Both the position numbers and the translations under genes were made by a program. The notes beneath the pieces are model-generated. The model ran no database searches. It was not told the origin of the DNA and was given only the letters and a program-made list of their open reading frames with translations. This document shows, one piece after another, positions 7,795 to 15,570 of a DNA stretch of 21,395 nucleotides. Position 1 is the first letter of the stretch; each line of letters starts with the position of its first letter. The stretch is from Eubacterium sp. CAG:252 (lineage in GTDB: Bacteria; Bacillota; Clostridia; Lachnospirales; Lachnospiraceae): contig FR886338.1 in NCBI GenBank assembly GCA_000436535.1, forward strand, positions 1-21,395. The letters run 5' to 3'.

Positions 7795-8463
7795 CTAATA
7801 TTTTTCTGCAATTTCACCCTGCTTCTTATATATAGAATGGGCTGGCACATATCCCCTCACGCTTGAAAGCGGATATATATTGCTTTCCCTTCCCACTATT
7901 GTTCCCGGATTAAGTACGCTTCCACAACCCACCTCAACAAGGTCGCCAAGAAATGCTCCTATCTTTTTTATTCCAGTATCAACTGCTTCATCTGCTCCCT
8001 TGATAGTTATAAGCTTCTTATCAGACTTTACATTAGAAGTTATTGAACCTGCACCCATATGTGCCTTATATCCAAGTATTGAATCGCCTACATAGTTATA
8101 GTGTGGAACCTGTACCCCGTCAAATAATATGACATTCTTTAATTCTGTTGAATTACCGACAACAGCACCCTCGCCAACTATAGCCTTTCCTCTTATAAAT
8201 GCACAGTGTCTTACCTCTGCACCCTTGCATATTATGGCTGGACCTGCGATATAAGCTGAGTCAAATACATTTGCTTCTTTATGAACCCATACATTTTCGC
8301 CTCTTTTAATATACTCGTCTGCTGGAAGCCTGTTTCCAAGCTCAACTATAAAGTCACCTATCTTAGACAGCACTTCCCATGGAAATGTACATCCCTCAAA
8401 TATATCTGCTGCAATAGTCTTATCAAGACTGTATAATTCTTTTATAGTAATTGCTTCGTTCAT
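7795..8463 (-). CDS. GlmU acetyltransferase-like left-handed beta-helix protein
   Basis: A 222-residue protein made mostly of hexapeptide-type turns (about 55-205), the left-handed beta-helix fold. The segment HYNYVGDS (121-128) followed by MGAGSITSN (136-144) corresponds to the GlmU acetyltransferase block HLTYLGD...NIGAGTITCN. His121 and Tyr124 line up with the GlmU catalytic His and its Tyr, while the Asn before GAG is replaced by His135. There is no uridyltransferase domain, so the common label 'UDP-GlcNAc pyrophosphorylase' would not be supported. It lies 90 bases downstream of glmS on the same strand, which fits a role in making N-acetylglucosamine-1-phosphate. Acetylation of another sugar is possible. 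No clear terminator follows. Confidence 0.8.
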   Translation of the reverse strand: MNEAITIKELYSLDKTIAADIFEGCTFPWEVLSKIGDFIVELGNRLPADEYIKRGENVWVHKEANVFDSAYIAGPAIICKGAEVRHCAFIRGKAIVGEGAVVGNSTELKNVILFDGVQVPHYNYVGDSILGYKAHMGAGSITSNVKSDKKLITIKGADEAVDTGIKKIGAFLGDLVEVGCGSVLNPGTIVGRESNIYPLSSVRGYVPAHSIYKKQGEIAEKY

Positions 8464-8495
8464 TTTATTACCTGCTTTCTATATAAATAATCCAG

Positions 8496-8519
8496 TATCA
8501 GAGGTATGTTCCCCTGATA
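8496..8519 (-). promoter_or_regulatory. intercistronic hairpin between glmS and the beta-helix gene
   Basis: Minus-strand stem TATCAGGGG/CCTCTGATA (9 bp with one G-U pair, six-base loop). No T tract follows in the direction of transcription, so the two genes may be co-transcribed with the hairpin modulating mRNA decay or partial termination. Confidence 0.5.
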
Positions 8520-8553
8520 TGTTATTTTCTCTAAAATACCATATTTACCGCAT

Positions 8554-10374
8554 TTATTCTACTGTAACGCTCTTTGCAAGATTTCTTGGCTTATCTACAT
8601 CATTACCCTTAAGTACTGCTGTATAGTAGGCTATAAGCTGGAGTGGAACTGCCGCTGTCATTGGCATAAACATCTGTGGTGTCTTTGGAAGACGTATTAT
8701 TATATCTGCAACGCCATCTTCAACCTCTACCTCCTGTGCTGCCACAAGTATAACAAGAGCACCTCTTGCCTTTACTTCTTTTATATTACTTATAGTCTTC
8801 TCAACAAGATCCATCTGTGTTGCAACTGCAATTACCGGCATGTTTTCTGTAATAAGTGATATTGTTCCGTGCTTTAATTCACCTGCTGCATATGACTCAG
8901 AGTGAATATATGATATTTCCTTAAGCTTAAGCGAACCTTCCATACTTGAAGCATAGTCAAGACCTCTTCCTATATAAAGAAGGCTGTCTGCATTCATAAG
9001 CTTAGATGCTGCATACTGGCACTTTTCCTTAAGATTAAGTGTATCTTCAAGTACCTGTGGCATTTCTTCAAGATACTTTGTATACTGTTCACACTCTTCT
9101 TTTGTTATCTTATTTTTTGCATATGCAAGCTCAAATGCAATAAGATACATAATAGATATCTGAACCATATATGCCTTTGTTGAAGCAACTGATATTTCAG
9201 GACCGGCATGTGTATACACAACCATATCGGCTTCTCTTGCTATAGATGAACCCTTTACATTGACAATAGCCATAGTGTCTGCCCCACGCTCCTTGGCAAG
9301 CTCCATAGCAGCCTTTGTATCTGCTGTTTCACCTGACTGTGATATAACTATCATAAGGTCGCCTTCACCTATAAGCGGGTCCCTGTATCTGAATTCAGAG
9401 GCTATATCAACATTTACGGGCACTCTGACAAGCTTTTCTATAACATACTTGCCCACCATTCCGGCATGCATTGCTGTTCCACAGGCTACTATATATATGT
9501 TGTTATAGCTCTTTAACTTATCCTTATCAAAGCCTTCTGCTGTAAAGTCAGGCATATGTTCCTGTATTCTTGGTGTTATTGTAGTCTTTACCGCTGTTGG
9601 CTGCTCATGAATTTCCTTTAACATAAAATGCTCATAACCGCCCTTTTCAGCCGCATCAACATCCCAGTCAGCAGTATTTATATCCTTGTAAATCTCATTT
9701 TTATGGACATCATAAAATCTTATTGAGTCCTTCTTTACAACGGCTATATCGTTAGTATCAAGAAGATAGTAATCTCTTGTATAATGTATAATGGCAGGAA
9801 CATCTGATGCTATGAAGTTCTCACCCTCTCCGGATCCTACTATAAGCGGACTGTCCTTTCTTACCGCATACACTGTGTCAGGAAAGTCCCTGAATATGAT
9901 ACCAAGTGCATATGAACCCTTAATCTCGCCAATAACCTTTGCAATAGTATCAAGCGGATTGCCGTCATAATAGTAATCAAGAAGCTTAGCCACTGTTTCT
10001 GTATCTGTTTCACTTATAAAGCTGTAGCCCTCACTTATAAGAAAGTCCTTAAGCTGCTTATAATTCTCTATAATTCCATTGTGCACAATCGAAACTCTTT
10101 TATTGCCATGTGGGTGTGAATTAATATCTGATGGTTCACCGTGTGTCGCCCATCTGGTATGTCCTATTCCGCAGTGTCCCTCCGGCTTTCCATCCCTTTT
10201 CATCTTATCTACAAGATTGGAAAGCCTTCCTTTACACTTCTCCACCTTGATAGTTCCATTTTCAAAAACAGCTATTCCTGCTGAATCATATCCTCTATAT
10301 TCAAGCTTTGAAAGCGCATCTATAAGTACATCTGCGCAATCTCTGTCACCTATATATCCTGCAATACCACACAT
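8554..10374 (-). CDS. glmS: glutamine-fructose-6-phosphate aminotransferase (isomerizing)
   Basis: Makes glucosamine-6-phosphate from fructose-6-phosphate and glutamine, the entry step to UDP-GlcNAc and peptidoglycan. The start is set at 10374 so that the mature N-terminus is Cys2 (MCGIAGYIGD), the nucleophile of the glutaminase domain (about 1-220). GGAGG lies seven bases upstream, whereas the frame's earlier ATG is itself part of that binding site. Two SIS domains follow: the first begins near IYIVACGTAMHAG and includes ISQSGETADT; the second includes YIGRGLDYASSMEGSLKLKE. The C-terminus DKPRNLAKSVTVE is the family's conserved active-site tail. The 606-residue length is normal. It has its own promoter and a short leader, and is followed by a sugar acetyltransferase-like gene. 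Confidence 0.98.
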   Translation of the reverse strand: MCGIAGYIGDRDCADVLIDALSKLEYRGYDSAGIAVFENGTIKVEKCKGRLSNLVDKMKRDGKPEGHCGIGHTRWATHGEPSDINSHPHGNKRVSIVHNGIIENYKQLKDFLISEGYSFISETDTETVAKLLDYYYDGNPLDTIAKVIGEIKGSYALGIIFRDFPDTVYAVRKDSPLIVGSGEGENFIASDVPAIIHYTRDYYLLDTNDIAVVKKDSIRFYDVHKNEIYKDINTADWDVDAAEKGGYEHFMLKEIHEQPTAVKTTITPRIQEHMPDFTAEGFDKDKLKSYNNIYIVACGTAMHAGMVGKYVIEKLVRVPVNVDIASEFRYRDPLIGEGDLMIVISQSGETADTKAAMELAKERGADTMAIVNVKGSSIAREADMVVYTHAGPEISVASTKAYMVQISIMYLIAFELAYAKNKITKEECEQYTKYLEEMPQVLEDTLNLKEKCQYAASKLMNADSLLYIGRGLDYASSMEGSLKLKEISYIHSESYAAGELKHGTISLITENMPVIAVATQMDLVEKTISNIKEVKARGALVILVAAQEVEVEDGVADIIIRLPKTPQMFMPMTAAVPLQLIAYYTAVLKGNDVDKPRNLAKSVTVE

Positions 10375-10426
10375 AATAATCCTCCATTCTATCAACTATT
10401 TGTATCAGCCTTATATCTTCCCGTGC

Positions 10427-10455
10427 ATTATACACGATACGTCACCCTTGGGCAA
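10427..10455 (-). promoter_or_regulatory. sigma-A promoter of glmS
   Basis: Minus-strand TTGCCC, 17-base spacer, perfect TATAAT. It lies in the 90-base gap between topB and glmS and predicts a leader of only about 46 bases, too short for a glmS ribozyme. Confidence 0.75.
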
Positions 10456-10464
10456 CATAATCTT

Positions 10465-12495
10465 TTATCGTTTATAATTCTTTGCCGAATTATTAAAAAG
10501 CGCTGTAAGCTGTGCCTGGTTATTAAGCCCTTTCACAGCCATAGTTCTTCTTGTAACAAAACCTGACAGCTTCTGCATATATTCATCTGATGTTATACTT
10601 CCCTCTGCCACATAGGTAAGCCCCTTTTCCCAGCTTGCTGTAAGCTCAGGATTTAGGAGCTGGCGTATTGAATTATCAACAACATCGTATATAATCTCAC
10701 CTAAAAGTGTCGGCGTGATTATCTGTGTTTTGGAATTAATAAATATATACTTATTGACATTAAGCTTTTTTAATATCTCCGCTCTTGTCGCACTTGTTCC
10801 TATGCCGCTTCCTTTTATCTGCGCCCTTAACTCCTCATCTTCGATAAGCTGTCCTGCATTTTCCATGGCAAGAATAATCGAACCTGAGTTATATCTTTTA
10901 GGCGGTGAGGTTTCACCCTCTTTTATGCTGAACTCTGTAAATGTTATGACAGAGCCTTTCTTTATCGACTTAAGGCTTTCAAGCAGCCCTGTGTCTGCCT
11001 TCTGCGACTCTGCATCTGCTGTATCGGCATTATTGTCCGTATTCTGTCCACCTGCCTGTGTGCTTTTATTTTTTGCAAATGAGTTCTTTGTAACCTTAAG
11101 ATATCCTTCATTTACAAGTACTTTAAATGTTGCATACATATCCTCATTCTTGACAGAAGATGTTATGCTGACCTTCTGATATACTGCTGCCGGATAAAAT
11201 ATACTTAAAAATCTTCTTACTATAAGTTCATAAGTTCTTTGTGCCGTAACTGAAAGTGAAGCAAGATTATTAAGTCCCTGTCCTGTAGGAATAATAGCGT
11301 AATGGTCTGTTATGGCTTTGTCGTTACAGTATCTTGTCTTTTCAATGCCTGTATACATCTTATTTTCCATAACTTCATCTGCTATATCCTTAGCCTGCAT
11401 ATAACTTTTAAGTCCGCCTATATTCTTATATATCTCCTTACAGACGGCAGTTGACAGCACACGCGCATCTGTTCTTGGGTATGTGACAAGCTTTTTTTCA
11501 TACAGCTCCTGTATAATATTAAGCGTCTGGTCAGGACTTATCTTGAACTGCTTACTACATTCATTCTGAATTTCGGCAAGGTTATATAAAAGCGGAGGAT
11601 TTTTAGTTTCTTTTTTTCTCTCAACAGACTTCACTACTCCCTGTGCTGGAAGCGGGTCTGATAATATTCCTATAAGTTCCTCTGCTTTCTGTCTTTCCTT
11701 AAAGCCATTATCCTTGTATATATAAGGAGTTCCATAGTATCTGCTCTGTTCGCATACTCTCCATTCTGCATCAAATGTTTTATCATTAATCGAAGCATTG
11801 CCAATTACCCTGAAAAATGGTGTCTTTACAAAACTTCGTATCTCTCTTTCTCTTCTTACAACCATGCCAAGTACGCACGTCATAACTCTTCCGACTGACA
11901 CTACTGCCCTGTCTTGGTGAAGATAATTGGCTATATTTCTTCCATACTTTAATGTAAGAACTCTTGAGAAGTTAATTCCCATAAGATAGTCCTCTTTGGC
12001 ACGAAGATACGCTGCTGCACTCAGATTATCGTATTCTGATATATCCTTTGCGTTCTTTATTCCTTTTATAATCTCTTCCTCTGTCTGTGAGTCTATCCAC
12101 ACTCTTTTTTCACTTTTGCCTGTAACGTGTGCTTCCTGCCTTACAAGCCTGTATATGTACTCTCCCTCACGTCCCGAATCGGTACATACATATATAGTAT
12201 CCACATCACTTCTGTTAAGAATTCCCTTAACTATATTAAACTGCTTCTGGACTGCCGGTATAACCTCATACTTAAACTGCTGTGGTATAAATGGAAGTGT
12301 ATCAAATCTCCATCTTTTAAGGTTTTCATCATAGGCCTCCGGATAGCACATTGTAACAAGATGTCCGACACACCACGTGACGATGTGTTCTTCTGCCTCA
12401 AGATAACCATCCATCCTTTTAAAGTTTACATGCAGTGCCTTTGCAAATTCCTGCGCAACACTTGGCTTCTCCGCTATATATACGGACTTTCCCAT
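10465..12495 (-). CDS. topB: DNA topoisomerase III (type IA)
   Basis: Type IA topoisomerase that passes single DNA strands and decatenates replication or recombination intermediates. The 676-residue protein has a Toprim domain at about 1-145 (Glu9 in AEKPS, Asp106, then REGE 109-112), followed by the gate domains. The active-site Tyr339 lies in LVTYPRTDARVLS, and the late motif GSGIGTSATRAEIL is at 562-575. The Toprim DxD appears as D-S-G (106-108), so the second metal Asp is Gly, a variant I recall from accessory and mobile-element TopB proteins. Residues about 473-504 form a low-complexity Asn/Asp/Ala/Gln-rich insertion. No C-terminal zinc ribbons are present. The start at 12495 follows GGAG; the earlier ATG belongs to that binding site. 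It could be the housekeeping TopB or a former mobile copy; no mobility genes adjoin. Confidence 0.95.
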   Translation of the reverse strand: MGKSVYIAEKPSVAQEFAKALHVNFKRMDGYLEAEEHIVTWCVGHLVTMCYPEAYDENLKRWRFDTLPFIPQQFKYEVIPAVQKQFNIVKGILNRSDVDTIYVCTDSGREGEYIYRLVRQEAHVTGKSEKRVWIDSQTEEEIIKGIKNAKDISEYDNLSAAAYLRAKEDYLMGINFSRVLTLKYGRNIANYLHQDRAVVSVGRVMTCVLGMVVRREREIRSFVKTPFFRVIGNASINDKTFDAEWRVCEQSRYYGTPYIYKDNGFKERQKAEELIGILSDPLPAQGVVKSVERKKETKNPPLLYNLAEIQNECSKQFKISPDQTLNIIQELYEKKLVTYPRTDARVLSTAVCKEIYKNIGGLKSYMQAKDIADEVMENKMYTGIEKTRYCNDKAITDHYAIIPTGQGLNNLASLSVTAQRTYELIVRRFLSIFYPAAVYQKVSITSSVKNEDMYATFKVLVNEGYLKVTKNSFAKNKSTQAGGQNTDNNADTADAESQKADTGLLESLKSIKKGSVITFTEFSIKEGETSPPKRYNSGSIILAMENAGQLIEDEELRAQIKGSGIGTSATRAEILKKLNVNKYIFINSKTQIITPTLLGEIIYDVVDNSIRQLLNPELTASWEKGLTYVAEGSITSDEYMQKLSGFVTRRTMAVKGLNNQAQLTALFNNSAKNYKR

Positions 12496-12565
12496 ATTTA
12501 TCTCCATTCTGTTTAATTATCAATTCTATCGTTTTATTTGCTTTTTTATCTATATTATTTTTATA

Positions 12566-12592
12566 TTTATATGATATTTCTGGTGTTTTCAA
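12566..12592 (-). promoter_or_regulatory. possible topB promoter
   Basis: Minus-strand TTGAAA, 15-base spacer, TATAAA, in a very A/T-rich 160-base gap between the deoxynucleotidase gene and topB. The short spacer and high A/T background keep confidence low. Apart from small GCTAT/ATAGC and GAAT/ATTC repeats near 12630-12655, nothing like a terminator for the upstream gene is visible in the gap. Confidence 0.35.
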
Positions 12593-12655
12593 TTATTTCG
12601 TTATTTTATTAATTATATCATTCCCTGAATGCCATGGCTATTCTATAGCATATAC

Positions 12656-13246
12656 TTATAGCTTTCCAAGTTCATCAAGTGTCTTCATATATGCAGGAAT
12701 AAATTCCTCCATAAAGTAATCGACCTCCTGAATATGCATATCTCTGATAGTCTTTTCTATTGTTTTCTCTGCTTCTATAAAGTCTGTATTGCCTGACTTT
12801 CTCTCCTCTATACACTTAATATATGCCGATATCTTATCAGCCGCCTTAACATATCTCCACAATTCCTCTTCTTCCTTAGTTTCAAGAAAAAGAGGTTCAT
12901 AGCTGTCACGCATAACCTCAGGAAGTCCTGTCAGCAGCTGGTTTTTTGCCACATTTTCAAGTTCCTTATATGCATTTCTTATCTCTGTGCTGTAATACTT
13001 GACTGGTGTCGGCATATCACCTGTTATTATCTCTGTAACATCATGATACATCCCAAGAACAGCCATTCTTTCTGCATTAAGGTGTCCTTCGTATATTGTG
13101 TTGTTGATAATACCAAGTGCATGTGCTATATATGCAACCTCAAGACTATGTTCGCAGTCATTCTGCTCCCTGCTGTTTATCATAAGTCCCCATCTGTTTA
13201 TATACTTCATTCTTGATAACATCGCAAAAAAATGACTATCCTTCAT
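12656..13246 (-). CDS. yfbR: HD-domain 5'-deoxynucleotidase, YfbR type
   Basis: Dephosphorylates deoxyribonucleoside 5'-monophosphates in the cytoplasm, keeping dNTP pools in balance. The 196-residue protein aligns by eye end to end with E. coli YfbR: N-terminal SHFFAMLSRMKYINRW, CEHSLEVA, NAER, MYHDVTEIITGDMPTPVKYY, AYIKCIEE and VDYFMEEFIPAY. The metal ligands His33, His68, Asp69 and Asp137 are all present, as are Arg18, Glu72 and Asp77 of the YfbR active site. AAAGGA lies eleven bases before the ATG, separated from it by the perfect palindrome AACTTATAAGTT (13247-13258). It has its own promoter and a leader of about 110 bases. topB follows after 160 bases. Confidence 0.93.
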   Translation of the reverse strand: MKDSHFFAMLSRMKYINRWGLMINSREQNDCEHSLEVAYIAHALGIINNTIYEGHLNAERMAVLGMYHDVTEIITGDMPTPVKYYSTEIRNAYKELENVAKNQLLTGLPEVMRDSYEPLFLETKEEEELWRYVKAADKISAYIKCIEERKSGNTDFIEAEKTIEKTIRDMHIQEVDYFMEEFIPAYMKTLDELGKL

Positions 13247-13287
13247 AACTTATAAGTTCCTTTATCTATCCAGCTTATTTTTGCCGT

Positions 13288-13392
13288 GCACAAGCCCTGC
13301 TTAATTCTTTCACCAGAAAACACACCATGACAGTCTAAGAAAACCTGTGCCTTGCTTATACACATTATAATTTATTGCTCTGCAAAATGCAA
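13288..13392 (-). promoter_or_regulatory. promoter and structured leader of the deoxynucleotidase gene
   Basis: Minus-strand TTGCAT (13387-13392), 17-base spacer, perfect TATAAT (13364-13369). The transcript should begin near 13357. A 7-bp stem GCACAGG/CTTGTGC (one G-U) closes the segment 13288-13350, with TTCTT/AAGAA inside, so most of the leader can fold into one stem-loop. I do not recognise a known riboswitch. The rest of the 362-base gap (13393-13608) holds the asd terminator at its far end and two overlapping small dyads near 13468-13508 (TTTATC...GATAAA around ATCAGA...TCTGAT); no gene is supported there. Confidence 0.6.
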
Positions 13393-13531
13393 AGGATATG
13401 ATAACAAATATACTCTAACTAAACAAGTTATTGTTACTATCAAAGACAAGTCCGAAAATGCTGCACATTTATCCGATGTGGCGCATCAGACATACAAAAT
13501 CTGATAAATACACATAGAAATCATATCTAAA

Positions 13532-13568
13532 ATAAGCAGCACATCCCCAAATGGTCTGTACTGCTTAT
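13532..13568 (-). terminator. terminator of asd
   Basis: Minus-strand stem ATAAGCAG/CTGCTTAT, extended by further pairs (T-G, ACA/TGT), then a TTTT-containing tract. It lies about 40 bases after the asd stop. The T tract is short, so the terminator is moderate. Confidence 0.7.
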
Positions 13569-13608
13569 CATCCATATGTATTTTAATTGTATGCTAATTA
13601 TACAATCA

Positions 13609-14697
13609 TTACTTAGCTGTTATATATCCCTGAGCCTTAAGAAGTTCTGCGCAAAGAACTGCTCCGCCTGCTGCCCCTCTTAATGTGTTGTGTGAAAGTC
13701 CAACGAACTTATAATCAAATACGCTATCCTCTCTTAATCTGCCGAGTGAAATTCCCATACCATTCTCATAGTTAACATCAAGCTTAACCTGTGGACGGTC
13801 ATCTTCCTCAAGATACTGGATAAACTGCTTTGGTGCTGATGGAAGATTTAATTCCTGAGGTGCGCCCTTAAAGCTTCTCCACTTTTCAATAATCTGTTCC
13901 TTTGTAGGCTTCTTTCCGAAGTTTACAAATACTGCTGCTGTATGTCCATCAAGAACTGGAACTCTTAAGCACTGGCATGTGATAACTGGCTCTGTAGCTG
14001 GAACGATTTCACCATTTTCAACCTTACCAAGAATTCTAAGAGGTTCTTTTTCTGACTTTTCTTCTTCACCACCGATATATGGGATGATATTCTCTACCAT
14101 CTCTGGCCACTGTTCAAATGTCTTACCAGCACCTGAAATAGCCTGATATGTTGTAGCTACCACAAGCTTTGGCTCAAACTCCCTAAGGGCTGCAAGCGCT
14201 GGTGCATAACTCTGGATTGAACAGTTAGGCTTAACTGCGATAAATCCTCTTGTTGTTCCAAGTCTCTTCTTCTGGGCCTCTATAACCTTAGTATGCTCTG
14301 GATTAACTTCTGGAAGAATCATAGGAACATCTGGTGTCCAACGGTTAGCACTGTTATTAGATACTACAGGAACCTCTGCCTTTGCATATCTTTCCTCTAA
14401 TGCCTTTATCTCGTCCTTAGGCATATTAACAGCACAGAATACAAAGTCAACCTTTGATACTATTTCATCAAAGTCCTTATCCATATCATATACTGACATC
14501 TTCTTAACAAATTCTGGCATTGGAGTCTGCATTTTCCAACGTCCCTCAACAGCCTCTTCATAAAGTCTGCCTGCTGAACGTCCACTTGCTGCAACTAACA
14601 CAACATCAAACCAAGGATGGTTTTCAAGTAATGTTATAAATCTCTGACCTACCATACCTGTACCACCAAGGATACCAACCTTTAACTTATCGCTCAT
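13609..14697 (-). CDS. asd: aspartate-semialdehyde dehydrogenase, archaeal/fungal type
   Basis: Reduces aspartyl-4-phosphate to aspartate semialdehyde with NADPH, the branch point to lysine/diaminopimelate, threonine and methionine. The 362-residue protein has the nucleotide loop GILGGTGMVGQRF (8-20), the SNNSANR block (113-119), the catalytic Cys159 in VKPNCSIQSY and the acid/base His252 in DGHTAAVFV. These blocks and the length place it in the archaeal/fungal-type subfamily rather than the common bacterial type. GGAGG precedes the ATG. It is not next to other lysine or threonine pathway genes. It has its own extended -10 promoter, a leader of about 125 bases with inverted repeats, and a terminator, so it is probably monocistronic. 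Confidence 0.97.
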   Translation of the reverse strand: MSDKLKVGILGGTGMVGQRFITLLENHPWFDVVLVAASGRSAGRLYEEAVEGRWKMQTPMPEFVKKMSVYDMDKDFDEIVSKVDFVFCAVNMPKDEIKALEERYAKAEVPVVSNNSANRWTPDVPMILPEVNPEHTKVIEAQKKRLGTTRGFIAVKPNCSIQSYAPALAALREFEPKLVVATTYQAISGAGKTFEQWPEMVENIIPYIGGEEEKSEKEPLRILGKVENGEIVPATEPVITCQCLRVPVLDGHTAAVFVNFGKKPTKEQIIEKWRSFKGAPQELNLPSAPKQFIQYLEEDDRPQVKLDVNYENGMGISLGRLREDSVFDYKFVGLSHNTLRGAAGGAVLCAELLKAQGYITAK

Positions 14698-14713
14698 TAT
14701 AGTCCTCCATTCT

Positions 14714-14788
14714 CACGCTTACCGCGTCTTATGTAAATATACTTTACATGTTATTTTTCCTTAACCAAAAACAACCTCCGCCTTTTTG
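14714..14788 (-). promoter_or_regulatory. structured leader of asd with three inverted repeats
   Basis: From the 5' end of the predicted leader: CAAAAA...TTTTTG (14788-14766); a perfect ATGTAAA-N5-TTTACAT dyad (14749-14731); and ACGC...GCGT (14727-14714) just before the ribosome binding site. A 20-codon frame (minus strand, ATG at 14806, stop at 14744-14746) ends inside the second dyad but lacks a ribosome binding site. A second possible -10 (TATATT, 14736-14741) lies within the dyad. The lysine riboswitch core was not recognised. Confidence 0.5.
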
Positions 14789-14827
14789 TCTTTCTGTGAC
14801 GTACATTTGTTTTTTAGTGCTTTCAAC

Positions 14828-14856
14828 ATACTAGCACACATACTTATATATTGCAA
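14828..14856 (-). promoter_or_regulatory. sigma-A promoter of asd
   Basis: Minus-strand TTGCAA, 17-base spacer, TAGTAT, preceded by TGC (extended -10). The predicted start is near 14821, giving a leader of about 125 bases before the asd ATG. Confidence 0.7.
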
Positions 14857-14922
14857 GTCCTTTTCTAAAATATATATTCCTTTACGTAGTTAAACAGTCT
14901 GAACCTGAATAAGCCTGCTTTA

Positions 14923-15552
14923 TTACTCCGTAACAGTCTCTGGTATATCACTTTCTTTGTCAGGATATTCAAATATATATCTTTCATATCCATTTATTAT
15001 CGTTGTATCTTTATACTTACACTCTCTTTTATTATTCATGGAATAGTTAAGATGAACATGACCATGAATAAAATACTTTGGCTTATATTTATCAAGTATG
15101 TCTATAAACACCTCAAATCCCTTATGTGGATTATCCTCACCATCGCTTATTCCTGCCGCTGGAGAATGGGTAAGAAGAATATCTATTCCTTTTTTCATCT
15201 TTATCTTAGGCCACATCTTTACAACCCTTTTTTTCATCTGACTCTGTGTATACTGGTTGGCTCCCGCCTTATATCTGATAGAACCTCCAAGCCCCATAAT
15301 ACGGACACCCTTGTATACATATATCTTATCTTCTATGCAAACACAGCCCTCAGGCTCTTTGAATGCATAATTATCATCATGATTACCGCGCACATATAAT
15401 ATAGGCACCTTGGCAAATGAAGCAAGAAAAGACAGATATTCTGAACGCAGATCCCCACATGACAGAATAAGGTCTATGCCATCTAACTTTTCCTTTTCAA
15501 AATAATCCCACAGATACTTAGACTCAACGTCAGCTAACACAAGTATTTTCAT
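14923..15552 (-). CDS. calcineurin-like metallophosphoesterase
   Basis: A 209-residue two-metal phosphoesterase of unknown substrate. It has the family blocks in order: Asp8 (LADVES, where the usual DxH is DxE with Glu10), CGD (32-34), RGNHDD (55-60), LTHSPAAG with His129, and HGHVH (163-167). No signal peptide or membrane helix is present, so it is cytoplasmic. The ATG at 15552 is used; a GTG at 15561 in the same frame is an alternative. The binding site is weak (GAGTG). It starts 18 bases after the stop of the ParB-BMP fusion gene on the same strand, so the two are very probably co-transcribed and perhaps translationally coupled. The short family and the THSPAAG motif suggest a small phosphodiester or phosphoprotein substrate, but this is not determinable here. 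Confidence 0.88.
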   Translation of the reverse strand: MKILVLADVESKYLWDYFEKEKLDGIDLILSCGDLRSEYLSFLASFAKVPILYVRGNHDDNYAFKEPEGCVCIEDKIYVYKGVRIMGLGGSIRYKAGANQYTQSQMKKRVVKMWPKIKMKKGIDILLTHSPAAGISDGEDNPHKGFEVFIDILDKYKPKYFIHGHVHLNYSMNNKRECKYKDTTIINGYERYIFEYPDKESDIPETVTE

Positions 15553-15570
15553 AACTTTCACTCATTTCAA

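Noticed and set aside
10396..10464. glmS ribozyme
   Set aside because: The gap and the predicted leader are too short and no ribozyme-like core was seen.
13468..13508. Nested dyads TTTATC...GATAAA around ATCAGA...TCTGAT as a structured RNA
   Set aside because: The stems overlap one another and are only 4-6 bp; no promoter or terminator defines an RNA there. Kept only as a note in the intergenic description.
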